Below are positions 51,226 to 58,811 of a stretch of 64,000 nucleotides of DNA, one piece after another. The notes below the pieces were generated by a model. That model did no database searches, was not told the DNA's origin, and was given only the letters and a program-made list of their open reading frames with translations. This DNA is from Streptomyces ambofaciens ATCC 23877 (lineage in GTDB: Bacteria > Actinomycetota > Actinomycetes > Streptomycetales > Streptomycetaceae), in contig NZ_CP012382.1 of assembly GCF_001267885.1 (NCBI RefSeq), positions 3,025,001-3,089,000 on the forward strand, in the 5' to 3' direction. Position 1 is the stretch's first letter; each line of letters starts with the position of its first letter. The position numbers and the translations under genes are program-made.

Positions 51226-51681
51226 ATGAGCACCGAGCAGACCCCCACCCCCGCAGGCGGCTTCCCCTACACCCTGACCCGCACCCTGGACGCCCCCGCG
51301 GCGCGGGTCTGGCAGGCCTGGACCACTCCGGACCAGTACGCCCGGTGGTCCCACGCCGCTCCCGGCTCGGTCGAGCTGGACGTCCGGCCGGGCGGCCCCT
51401 GGAAGGCCACGATGATCACCCCCGACGGCGCCGAGTTCCCCCTCACGGGTACCTACCTCCAGGTCACCGAGAACCGCCACCTGACCATCGGCATGGACGT
51501 CCCCGGCCGCCCCGACCCCGCGACGATGACCGTGGAACTCACGGAGGAGGGCCCCCGCAACACCGTGATCGTCCTCAGCCAGACCTGCGACACGGCGGAG
51601 GAGCGGGACATGGCGGAGCAGGGCAGCGGGATGCTGCTGGACGGGCTGGAGGGGTTCTTGGCCGACGGGTCGCGGGGCTGA
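51226..51681 (+). CDS. SRPBCC/AHSA1-like (START-fold) protein
   Basis: 151 residues with the Aha1-C/SRPBCC pattern: YTLTRTLDAPAARVWQAWTTPDQYARWSHAAPGSVELDVRPGG and TGTYLQVTENRHLTI. Members bind hydrophobic ligands; some act as polyketide cyclases or stress proteins. GGAGGAGACAGG lies before the ATG. Single gene, role unknown. Confidence 0.88.
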   Translation: MSTEQTPTPAGGFPYTLTRTLDAPAARVWQAWTTPDQYARWSHAAPGSVELDVRPGGPWKATMITPDGAEFPLTGTYLQVTENRHLTIGMDVPGRPDPATMTVELTEEGPRNTVIVLSQTCDTAEERDMAEQGSGMLLDGLEGFLADGSRG

Positions 51682-51926
51682 GCCCCGTAGGGCGGGCGGA
51701 TCGGAGCACCCGCTCCCGACGGCTCCACCACCGGCCGTAGGGCGCACACCCGCCCGCGGACGGAGGGGGCATGCGGCGCCACCGGACGGGGACGCCGACA
51801 CGATGACGATCAAGCTCGCCTGAACGTCCGTCTTAATCACATGGACCCGCCGACTCGATCACGGCATGATCACCCCTTGAATGGGGCGGCACAATCGGTG
51901 TACGCCCCGATGGGGAGGACAGCCTG

Positions 51927-52370
51927 ATGCGCATCGGCTCGAAGACCAAGGCGATCGGCACAGTGGTGGCGAGCGGGATCCTCGTGATCGGGATCTCGAC
52001 CTCGGCGTCGGCCTACGACAACATCCCCGCCGGCAACTACGGCTACGCCCAGTGGAACGCCAACCCGTCCGGCTCCACGCCCGGCGACTCGCTCAGGGCC
52101 TGCGACACCAACGCCGACGGTTACGGCGTCAAGGCGAAGGCGTTCAACTCGAACTACGACGTCGTCCGCACCGCATCCACCTCGGGCCTCAGCGCCGGCC
52201 AGTGCACCTCGTGGAAGAGCGGCGACCTGCCCGAGGACAACAGGTTCCAGATCATCACCTACCGGGTCAAGGACGGCAACGAGATCGTGCTCGACCACAG
52301 CCAGATCTTCTCCTACCGGGTCAAGGACGGCAACGAGATCGTGCTCGACCACAGGTTCGTCTCGTCCTGA
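51927..52370 (+). CDS. Small secreted hypothetical protein with internal duplication
   Basis: 147 residues. Signal peptide MRIGSKTKAIGTVVASGILVIGISTSASA, then a beta-type domain beginning YDNIPAGNYGYAQWN with cysteines in LRACDTNADGYG and AGQCTSW. The last 36 residues are two copies of an 18-residue unit (QII/QIF-S/T-YRVKDGNEIVLDH), due to a 54-bp tandem duplication at 52248-52355 with three differences. GGGGAGG lies upstream of ATG. Function not recognised; extracellular. Confidence 0.82.
   Translation: MRIGSKTKAIGTVVASGILVIGISTSASAYDNIPAGNYGYAQWNANPSGSTPGDSLRACDTNADGYGVKAKAFNSNYDVVRTASTSGLSAGQCTSWKSGDLPEDNRFQIITYRVKDGNEIVLDHSQIFSYRVKDGNEIVLDHRFVSS
52248..52355 (+). repeat. In-frame 54-bp tandem duplication
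   Basis: Units 52248-52301 and 52302-52355 are 51/54 identical, with 43 consecutive identical bases (52258-52300 and 52312-52354). It adds 18 residues to the C-terminus of the secreted protein, indicating recent slippage or unequal crossing-over. Confidence 0.95.
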
Positions 52371-52752
52371 TCACCTGCCCGGTGCGCGCACGCCCGGGTG
52401 TCACTCCCATGTGACGCCGTCGACGGGCAGCCCGCCTCCGAGGGCCGCGGAGTCCAAGGAGGCGGGCGCCCTAGCCGAGAAGACAGCACGCCGCACGAGC
52501 GGGTCCTCACGCAAGCAGCGTCGGATCAGGGCGCGGGTAACTGCCACGCACGTTCACTTCCTGCCCGCCGTGTCGGCAGACGACAGGCCCTGCTACCCCA
52601 CCAGCCACCGCCTCGATACGGCTAAAACAGGACGCAAGGGACGCCCAGCAGTGGGGCAAACAGAAGCGTCTGCGAAGTGCGAGACTCTTGATGTCGAGGG
52701 CTCACACGGAGATCACTGGCTCTCGCACGAGAAGCCACGCAGAAGGAGAGTC
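52371..52752. other. Gene-free left border of the methyltransferase island
   Basis: 382 bp. After the secreted-protein gene comes a stem GCCCGCCTCC/GGAGGCGGGC (52430-52439 with 52458-52467, 18-base loop), a possible terminator. From about 52610 the sequence becomes clearly more AT-rich (CTAAAACAGG, GGGGCAAACAGAAGCG), the start of the island and the likely methyltransferase promoter. No tRNA, integrase or clear direct repeat was seen. A possible longer reading frame through here (from 52411) lacks Streptomyces codon bias and is not accepted. Confidence 0.6.
52430..52467 (+). terminator. Possible terminator after the secreted-protein gene
   Basis: GCCCGCCTCC and GGAGGCGGGC form a perfect 10-bp stem with an 18-base loop, 60 bp after the stop. 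The loop is large, so function is uncertain. Confidence 0.4.
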
Positions 52753-54117
52753 ATGCCCCCCAGCGGTCATGAGCGCCCACGGTTCAGCCAGCCACTGACA
52801 TCGATCGAGATCTGCGCAGGGGCCGGTGGGCAAGCCGTTGGGCTTCACAATGCCGGGTTCGATCACCTTGCTCTCGTGGAGTGGGACGCTCACGCTGTGA
52901 GCACGCTGCGAGCCAACGTCGGCAACTGGCCGCGCTGGACACCGGAGAAAGCTCGCAAGATCGACCCCATGGATGTCAGAGATTTCCTGAAATCCGACGT
53001 CCTCTCGGACCTGAACCTGAAGCCAGAGAAGGACGACGAAGCAGGACCTCTCGATCTGCTGGCGGGCGGTGTTCCATGCCCGCCCTTTTCCTTGGCCGGA
53101 AGAAGGCTGGGAAGGGACGATGAGCGCGACCTGTTTCCGGCCGCTCTGGAAATCATCGACACACTGAAGCCCAAAGCAGTGATGATCGAGAATGTGCGCG
53201 GCATTCTAGAGCCGCCCGAGTTCTTCATCGAATACCGAAACTGGATCCTGCGTCACCTCGCGAAATCTGGCTACGTTGTTCCCGGCGTCGACACAGCGCA
53301 GTCAGCCAAGGCGCAGGATCTAGCCATGCGGAAGATCTGGCGTCGTCTTGACGCAAGCGACTTCGGAGTCCCCCAGTTGCGCCCAAGGGCTATTCTGGTG
53401 GCCTTCCACAAGAGCGTCCTGAAAGAACCCTCTGACTTCCGTTGGCCACTGCATGTCAACACTGGGCGCGCTACGGTCTTCGACCGCCTTGAGCCCTCCA
53501 TGCGCGAGCGTTGCGAGAAGTTCTGGGACAAGAACCAGCGGGGCGAGCAGGCGCAGCCCGGCGAGCGCACCGGCAAGGACGTCTACGACGAGTGGCGCGC
53601 AGCCGCCGAGAAGGCTGCCGCTCTGGGCCGTGGCGTGGCGCCCACGCTGGTGGGCGGTTCACGAAAGCACGGTGGCGCGGACCTGGGACCCACCCGGGCA
53701 AAGAGGGCGTGGGCCGCGATGAAGGTGAACGCCATGGGCGTCGCCAACGATCCAGAGACATGCGACGCCGAGCGCGACCTTTTCCGGGAAGCCGGTCCAA
53801 TGCTCACCGTGGAACAAGCAGCCACCATTCAAGGATTTCCGCGCGACTGGAATTTCCAAGGCAAGAAGACCGCACGGTATCGCCAGGTCGGAAACGCTTT
53901 CCCGCCGCCCGTGGCCGAGGCTGTCGGGCGGGCGATCGCTGCCGTGCTGCGACCTGAGCACCGCGACGAACTTCTCGCGAACTACACGATGGACGGCTCA
54001 GCAGCAAAGGCACCGGGAAGCGAGCCTGAGCAGATGGAAATCTCCGTGTCAGGCACCGTCACGGCCAGCCCTTCGATTAAGGACCACAGCAGCAATTTCG
54101 CGGGCGCAAGCTCCTGA
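52753..54117 (+). CDS. C5-cytosine DNA methyltransferase
   Basis: 454 residues. Motif I SIEICAGAGGQAVGLHNAGF, motif IV GGVPCPPFS with catalytic Cys109, motif VI ENV (145-147), motif VIII QLRPR (207-211) and motifs IX-X (TVEQAATIQGFP; RYRQVGNAFPPPVAEAVG) are all present, so it should be active. The region between VIII and IX, about 130 residues with APTLVGGSRKHGGADLGPTRAK, holds the target-recognition domain; target unknown. AAGGAG at 52743-52748 selects ATG 52753. The last 69 bp overlap the 3' end of vsr on the other strand. Codons are less GC3-extreme than neighbours, suggesting transfer. Confidence 0.93.
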   Translation: MPPSGHERPRFSQPLTSIEICAGAGGQAVGLHNAGFDHLALVEWDAHAVSTLRANVGNWPRWTPEKARKIDPMDVRDFLKSDVLSDLNLKPEKDDEAGPLDLLAGGVPCPPFSLAGRRLGRDDERDLFPAALEIIDTLKPKAVMIENVRGILEPPEFFIEYRNWILRHLAKSGYVVPGVDTAQSAKAQDLAMRKIWRRLDASDFGVPQLRPRAILVAFHKSVLKEPSDFRWPLHVNTGRATVFDRLEPSMRERCEKFWDKNQRGEQAQPGERTGKDVYDEWRAAAEKAAALGRGVAPTLVGGSRKHGGADLGPTRAKRAWAAMKVNAMGVANDPETCDAERDLFREAGPMLTVEQAATIQGFPRDWNFQGKKTARYRQVGNAFPPPVAEAVGRAIAAVLRPEHRDELLANYTMDGSAAKAPGSEPEQMEISVSGTVTASPSIKDHSSNFAGASS

Positions 54118-54543
54118 CGGCTCGTGCTCCCAAAAGCGGAGCACAAGCCACCCCGCCTCTTCCAGCTTCTGATCCGTATCCCGGTCTCTGCGAACGTTGC
54201 GCAGTACTTTCTCAGACCAGTATCCGGAATTCGTTTTCGGCGGGACGTAGTGCTCAGGACAGCCGTGCCAGTAACAGCCGTCGATGAAGACTGCCACCTT
54301 CGCCGAACGGAAGACCATGTCCGCCGTCCGGCGAAGGTCCGGCAGAGGGCGGGCCGCCACCCGGTACCGCAGCCCGGCGGCATGTACGAGACGCCGGATC
54401 AGGATCTCCGGCTTCGTGTCACGACTGCGGATCGCCTGCATGTTGCGGCGGCGTGCTGCGGATGAAGCCCAGGAACCTTCCGGGGCTTCCCATTCGGCTT
54501 CGTGGGACACACCGCAGAGGGTAGTCCCGCGAGCCCGCGGCAC
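54049..54543 (-). CDS. vsr: Very-short-patch-repair endonuclease Vsr
   Basis: Up to 164 residues. The family core is complete: MQAIRSRDTKPEILIRRLVHAAGLRYRV, catalytic Asp in TADMVFRSAKVAVFIDGCYWHGCPEH (with the zinc-site Cys/His) and RDRDTDQKLEEAGWLVLRFWEHE. Vsr nicks at T:G mismatches made when 5-methylcytosine deaminates, so it normally travels with a C5 methyltransferase, as here. GTG 54543 has AGGA at 7 bp; GTG 54510 is an alternative. It starts 9 bp after the SNF2 stop, making it the last gene of the minus-strand operon and not of the methyltransferase transcript. Confidence 0.93.
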   Translation of the reverse strand: MPRARGTTLCGVSHEAEWEAPEGSWASSAARRRNMQAIRSRDTKPEILIRRLVHAAGLRYRVAARPLPDLRRTADMVFRSAKVAVFIDGCYWHGCPEHYVPPKTNSGYWSEKVLRNVRRDRDTDQKLEEAGWLVLRFWEHEPSGACAREIAAVVLNRRAGRDGA

Positions 54544-54552
54544 GTGCCGGTC

Positions 54553-56370
54553 CTAGCGGCCTCCCATGTGAGCCAGCAGTGCCTCGATGTCGCTTGGTGC
54601 GAGACCAGCGGCGACCGACGGCTCCTCTTCGAGGTCGGCGAGCTGCTGCACGGTGGGATCGTCGAGGATCCGCCCCATAAACTCCAGCTTCTGTTCCAGG
54701 CGCGCGGCCACGACCTCGTCGATGGAGTTCCGCACCGCCAGGACCGTGACCCTGGTCTCCGTATCGGGGGCAAGCCCTAGGCGGTGAATGCGGTCCAGGC
54801 TCTGCAGGAACCGGCCCGCCATGAAATCACGGTCCACGTAGACCGCGTCATGACAGATCTGGTGCAGGCTGATGCCCTCACCCAGAGTGGCCGGGTTGGA
54901 GATGAGCACCATGCACCCCGGGTCCTCACGGAACCGGCGCAGTTGTTCGTCCCGGTCGGGGGTACCGCCGTGAACGACGGCCGGACTGTACTTCTCCAGC
55001 ATGCGCTCCAGCGTGGTCAGGCTCCTCACGAACGTCGTCCAGACCAGCGTCTTTCGGCCCTGGGCGGCGTTCTCCGCGATGATGGTCACGGCCTCTTTGT
55101 ACTTGGGCGACAGCTCGTAGTCAGGCAGGTTCTGCATCAGGGAGTACAGCGAGCTTCCCTGAGGGGGGTCGATCGGCGGAAGCTGGTACGCAAGCGGCTC
55201 GTACCGGCTGGCCCCCTCAAGGAGGAGCGCTGGGCTCGTGGCGGCCATGAGGAGCCGGAGAGCTGTTTTCCCGAGTGAGCTCAGGTCTTCGCGCGCAGCC
55301 CCACTGGATTCCCCGCCCACGAGAGACGCGTAGATCTCGTCGTGAAGCGGTGGCATGTCGACGAAGCGCAGCCCCAGCTGCACGGGAGGCAGGCCGAGTT
55401 CGTGCTTCGTAGTCCGTGTGAACAGTGGCCGCAGAACAGAGCTCGCGTGCGCGAGATTTCCCCCTGCCACCGCCTGGACCACCGTGCGCTGGCCGTGTCC
55501 CGGCCAGACGAAGCCCAGCAGGTTCTCCAGGTCCCTGGAACCGTTCGGAGCCGGTGTTCCCGTGAGAATCAGCCGCCGCGCGGCCAGCGGTCCCAGCGCC
55601 ATGCAGGCAGCCCCGTAGGTGCCACGTGCGCCCAGCTTCATCCGGTGCGCCTCATCCAGAATGATCATGGAGGGGCCCGCCTTGAGCCAACTGGCCAGCA
55701 TGGACAGCGACCGGTCAAGGCGCTCGTAGTTCACCACGAGCACCTCAGCCCACTGATCCAGTGATCCATCCAGCACGTTGATGCGCAACGGATGGATAAG
55801 GCACTCGGCGGTCTCGTAACGCCACGACTCATACGCTGACTTGGGACAGACGACCAGCAGTCGGCTTACCCGGCCGGCCGCCTTCTGCGCCGCGTACACG
55901 GCCAGTGCGACCCGGGTCTTGCCCGCGCCGGGCACGCTGAAGTTGGCGCCGTGCTGTAGCGACAGCAGCTTGGCGATGTCCCTGCGCTGGAACTCGCTGA
56001 GTTCGCCCTTCCAGGTCTCCCCGAGGAGCGCGGGTACTTCATCGGACGCGACCTCACCGGGCGTTTCCCGGCCCGCAAGCCGCTGCTGCACGGTGTGGGC
56101 GTCCTGGACCACTCCGGAAACAAGGTCTCTCAGGTCGTCCGCCCACTCCACACCGGCAGGATCTGACCATGTGCCGAGGAGGCCGAGGTCCGCGAGAAGC
56201 TCATCCAGGGAGACGGAGGCACTCAGCGGGCCGAGCTGGCCGCCGGTACGGAACCGGGCGGCCAGCTGTACGAGTTCCTGCTGGAACGATTCCGTGGTGC
56301 GCAGAACGACACGGGTCCGGGTCTCGTCGAACCCGAGACGCAGCGATTTCTCGCCGACGGAGCTGGTCAC
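54553..56370 (-). CDS. SNF2-type DEAH helicase/translocase
   Basis: 605 residues from a GTG that overlaps the ParB-like stop (GTGA). N-terminal 120 residues are helical and unassigned. The ATPase follows: Q-like LSEFQRRDIAKLL, Walker A SVPGAGKT (Lys151), DEAH at 239-242, LTGTP at 269-273, then HelC with KTLVWTTFVRSLTTLERML, ISNPATLGEGISLHQ and QSLDRIHRLG. This is a double-stranded-DNA translocase rather than an unwinder. No nuclease motif is visible in it. In defence systems such motors move along DNA and remodel or signal to nucleases; coupling with ParB- and HNH-like proteins suggests one complex. Confidence 0.9.
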   Translation of the reverse strand: MTSSVGEKSLRLGFDETRTRVVLRTTESFQQELVQLAARFRTGGQLGPLSASVSLDELLADLGLLGTWSDPAGVEWADDLRDLVSGVVQDAHTVQQRLAGRETPGEVASDEVPALLGETWKGELSEFQRRDIAKLLSLQHGANFSVPGAGKTRVALAVYAAQKAAGRVSRLLVVCPKSAYESWRYETAECLIHPLRINVLDGSLDQWAEVLVVNYERLDRSLSMLASWLKAGPSMIILDEAHRMKLGARGTYGAACMALGPLAARRLILTGTPAPNGSRDLENLLGFVWPGHGQRTVVQAVAGGNLAHASSVLRPLFTRTTKHELGLPPVQLGLRFVDMPPLHDEIYASLVGGESSGAAREDLSSLGKTALRLLMAATSPALLLEGASRYEPLAYQLPPIDPPQGSSLYSLMQNLPDYELSPKYKEAVTIIAENAAQGRKTLVWTTFVRSLTTLERMLEKYSPAVVHGGTPDRDEQLRRFREDPGCMVLISNPATLGEGISLHQICHDAVYVDRDFMAGRFLQSLDRIHRLGLAPDTETRVTVLAVRNSIDEVVAARLEQKLEFMGRILDDPTVQQLADLEEEPSVAAGLAPSDIEALLAHMGGR

Positions 56371-57788
56371 TGAGAGCCCTCCGCCGAGACCGCTTCCAGG
56401 AGCCACGACACACCGTCCCCAGGCTGGGGAAGACCGCGGCCGGCCTGCTTCGCGAGCTTCAGCAGGCTGTCACGCAGCTTGACCACGGCGTCGTCGAACG
56501 CCTCCTCGTCGAGGCTGCGAGAGGTACGTGCCTGCACCAGGTCGTTCACACACTGGTCGATGCTCGCGCAGGCCTCTGCCAGCCGGGCCGGGGCAAGCTG
56601 CTTGCGCTTGCGGAGCCGGGTGTTGCGTCCGGCCGCTTCGATGGCCCCGTCAAAGGCCGCCTTAGCACTGTCGAGCACGTCCTGCGCGGCGGCCTTTCCC
56701 TGGTCTCCGATCGCCGGCGTCTCACTGCTCACGACGGCGGCGGCCCGGAGGATTTCGTCGTTCATGGCGCGTGCCTCGGCGACGGCCGAGGAGGCGGCGG
56801 GCACCTCCAGGCCAAGCCCCGGAATCGAGACTGACTGCGGCTGGGCCGGACTGGCACCCCCTGCGATAAGCCGCTGCTCAAGCCCGTCCTTCAGGAAGTC
56901 CTCGTTGATGTGGCGGACATCCGTCTTAGAGAAGTTGAGCAGGATCGCGGCCAGGCGGAGTTCCTTGAGGACCTCCGCCTGGTCACGGTCAACCGTCTCC
57001 AGCTTGACGTACAGCCGCTGGAGTTCCTTGAGCCGCTCCTGGGCGCCTTCCCAGTCGACCAGGCGAAGCCCGTTGCCGCCGCCGGCGCGGCTTCGTTCGA
57101 TCAGCTCGCGGATCGTGCTCAGGATCCACCGCTCCTGATGGTAGGTACGGACCTGAATTCGGAAGTCCTTGGCGATCTGCTCCGGCGTACGCCCCAAAGC
57201 CGCCTGTTCCTCCATGGCGATGAGACGGTTGATGTAGGAGTAGTCCCGCCGATGGTCCTTGCGCAGCTGCAGGGACAGTTCGACGGCGTTGATGTCGGCC
57301 CAGGTGAACGAAGCAGGCAGCACACCGACCCGCATCGACTGGGCCCCGAGCTCGCGCAGCGCGGCGGCCCGGGTGTTTCCGTTCACCAGCACTCCGTGCC
57401 GGGTCACCAGGCCAGGGTCGTTCTGCCCGAACTGATCGAGACTTTCCTTGAGGGTGTCGAACTCCTTGTCCCGAAGATTCGGGTCCGCAGGGGACGCCTT
57501 GAGTAGGAACTGAAGATAGTCCTGGCTTTCGACGCTCCAGGGGTCCTTCTCCAGAGCCGCGTCCCGCTCGGAGTCGTGGCTTCGCTGAGCCCGGATCCGG
57601 TGCGTGCTGGGGTTGTAGAAAAGGCTGCTGAGCGGCAGGTCGATCACTTCGACATGGGCCTGCTGCCCGTTCCAGTCGACGGTCACGGTCTCGCGGGTAC
57701 CGCCAGACGCCTTGACCTCCTCGACCTTCTTGCTGATCAGATCACCGAACTCGGCCGCCCGCGGCGGGGCCGGAAACTCGCGCATCAT
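56367..57788 (-). CDS. ParB/sulfiredoxin-fold nuclease-like protein
   Basis: 473 residues. A ParB N-terminal-type domain (about 45-160): IDLPLSSLFYNPSTHRIRAQR, DQFGQNDPGLVTRHGVLVNGNTRAAALRELG, with the GNTR at 137-140 in place of ParB GxRR. An HTH-like stretch follows (RTPEQIAKDFRIQVRTYHQERWIL), then a long helical C-terminus. ParB-fold proteins can bind or hydrolyse nucleotides (CTP/ATP) and some nick DNA; DndB-like modification-sensing proteins use a related fold. ATG 57788; 17 bp after the HNH-like gene and coupled to the SNF2 gene. Exact activity unknown. Confidence 0.82.
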   Translation of the reverse strand: MMREFPAPPRAAEFGDLISKKVEEVKASGGTRETVTVDWNGQQAHVEVIDLPLSSLFYNPSTHRIRAQRSHDSERDAALEKDPWSVESQDYLQFLLKASPADPNLRDKEFDTLKESLDQFGQNDPGLVTRHGVLVNGNTRAAALRELGAQSMRVGVLPASFTWADINAVELSLQLRKDHRRDYSYINRLIAMEEQAALGRTPEQIAKDFRIQVRTYHQERWILSTIRELIERSRAGGGNGLRLVDWEGAQERLKELQRLYVKLETVDRDQAEVLKELRLAAILLNFSKTDVRHINEDFLKDGLEQRLIAGGASPAQPQSVSIPGLGLEVPAASSAVAEARAMNDEILRAAAVVSSETPAIGDQGKAAAQDVLDSAKAAFDGAIEAAGRNTRLRKRKQLAPARLAEACASIDQCVNDLVQARTSRSLDEEAFDDAVVKLRDSLLKLAKQAGRGLPQPGDGVSWLLEAVSAEGSQ

Positions 57789-57805
57789 CGTCGTCCCGTC
57801 CTGTC

Positions 57806-58510
57806 TCAGTCGTCCGTACCGTCAAGGGCGTCGGCCACAGCCTTACGGGAGTCCTCCGGCAGGGTCCGGTACAGGCCCCACAGCACCTCCAGCGAGCTGT
57901 ACGTGCGCTGGTCGTTCTTCACCCAGCCGCTCAGTACGCTCCGCTCGAGGGGTGCCAGCGACTCGATCCGGGAGAGCACCCCCGGCAGGTGCACAGACCG
58001 GTCCACGGTGCCCCGCCCGCAGCGCTGGCACTCGGTGACCAGCTGGTGGGTGACACTGCCGTCCGCCAGCGTCACCTGCCGCCGGGCGATGTTCAGCACC
58101 GCCTGCGTGACACCGTCCTCGTACGCCTCGCCGGCGCCGATGCCACACGTCCGGCACAGGTTCCCGTCGGCCTGCATCACCTTCATCCGTTGGGCGTTGG
58201 TGATGCTCGACTTGTGGCTCGGCCCCTTCGCGTGGCCCGGCACCCACACGTCCTTGCCGCGCGTTACGAAGCGACGCTCCTGAGGAAGCAGCTCCGGGTC
58301 TTCGCGGGCCGTCGAGATCTCCCATCCGTAGTCGCGCAGACCGCGCATGCGCCGGTCAATCTGCGCCACGTCCGGAAATGCCTCGCGCAGCTTGGCCACG
58401 GTGAAGATCTCGCCTTCCCCGACGACCTGAATCAACCAGAGAGCGGCACGCGCCATACTCCCCAGCTTGTGGTTTCCGACACTGGTCTCCTGCCACGACG
58501 GCAACGTCAC
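57806..58510 (-). CDS. HNH-endonuclease-like protein with probable loss of catalytic His
   Basis: 234 residues. N-terminal winged-helix region (about 15-85), then an HNH-type zinc core: GNLCRTCGIGAGEAYEDG (Cys119, Cys122) and LVTECQRCGRGTVDRS (Cys161, Cys164). In HNH restriction enzymes with this spacing the strand between carries I-G-H-R and the second knuckle reads RCNE; here they are IARR (141-144) and RCGR, so the metal-activating His and the Asn appear replaced. It may bind DNA without cutting, or use another residue. GTG 58510 follows GGGGAGGGG. First gene of the four-gene operon opposite the methyltransferase. Confidence 0.75.
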   Translation of the reverse strand: MTLPSWQETSVGNHKLGSMARAALWLIQVVGEGEIFTVAKLREAFPDVAQIDRRMRGLRDYGWEISTAREDPELLPQERRFVTRGKDVWVPGHAKGPSHKSSITNAQRMKVMQADGNLCRTCGIGAGEAYEDGVTQAVLNIARRQVTLADGSVTHQLVTECQRCGRGTVDRSVHLPGVLSRIESLAPLERSVLSGWVKNDQRTYSSLEVLWGLYRTLPEDSRKAVADALDGTDD

Positions 58511-58685
58511 GACGGGTCCCCTCCCCTAGAAAACGCACACGATTAGGCGGTCTGCCGCACACGAATAGACATGCCTGAGTCATCCGTGAATGTGCGGCTC
58601 ACGCCACCCCCACATCCCTGGTGGCTGACTCCTAAATCGTGGCACATCGAAACCGCTTCGAACCCTCTCGATGCAACTTGCGCAC

Positions 58686-58786
58686 CAACTGGCAAGAGAG
58701 GAAGCAAAAACCGCCAGGCAGAAGCCAGTTACCCTCCGGCACAATGGCGGACAACGTCACTGACTGGCGCCACGCATGGCCAGTTA
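58686..58786. promoter_or_regulatory. Cluster of ACTGGC/GCCAGT repeats upstream of HTH gene
   Basis: AACTGGC (58686-58692), GCCAGTTA (58723-58730), ACTGGC (58763-58768) and GCCAGTTA (58779-58786) lie within 101 bp, forming two inverted pairs and a direct repeat 56 bp apart. They end 25 bp before the HTH gene start and lie in the 301-bp gap between the divergent HNH-like and HTH genes, so they may be the operator of the HTH protein and control the restriction-like operon too. Confidence 0.5.
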
Positions 58787-58811
58787 TGCCGCATACGCGG
58801 AGGTTTGCCCC

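Noticed and set aside
52411..52752. 114-codon N-terminal extension of the cytosine methyltransferase
   Set aside because: Motif I normally begins near the N-terminus, AAGGAG sits before ATG 52753, and the extension has no coding bias.
54124..54465. Plus-strand frame opposite vsr
   Set aside because: Antisense shadow of the complete Vsr nuclease, without a ribosome site or motif.
52753..58510. Assignment of the island to DISARM, BREX or Dnd
   Set aside because: Shared parts (methyltransferase, SNF2-type helicase) are generic; the diagnostic DrmA/DrmB/DrmC, BrxL/PglZ or DndCDE proteins are not encoded in the window.
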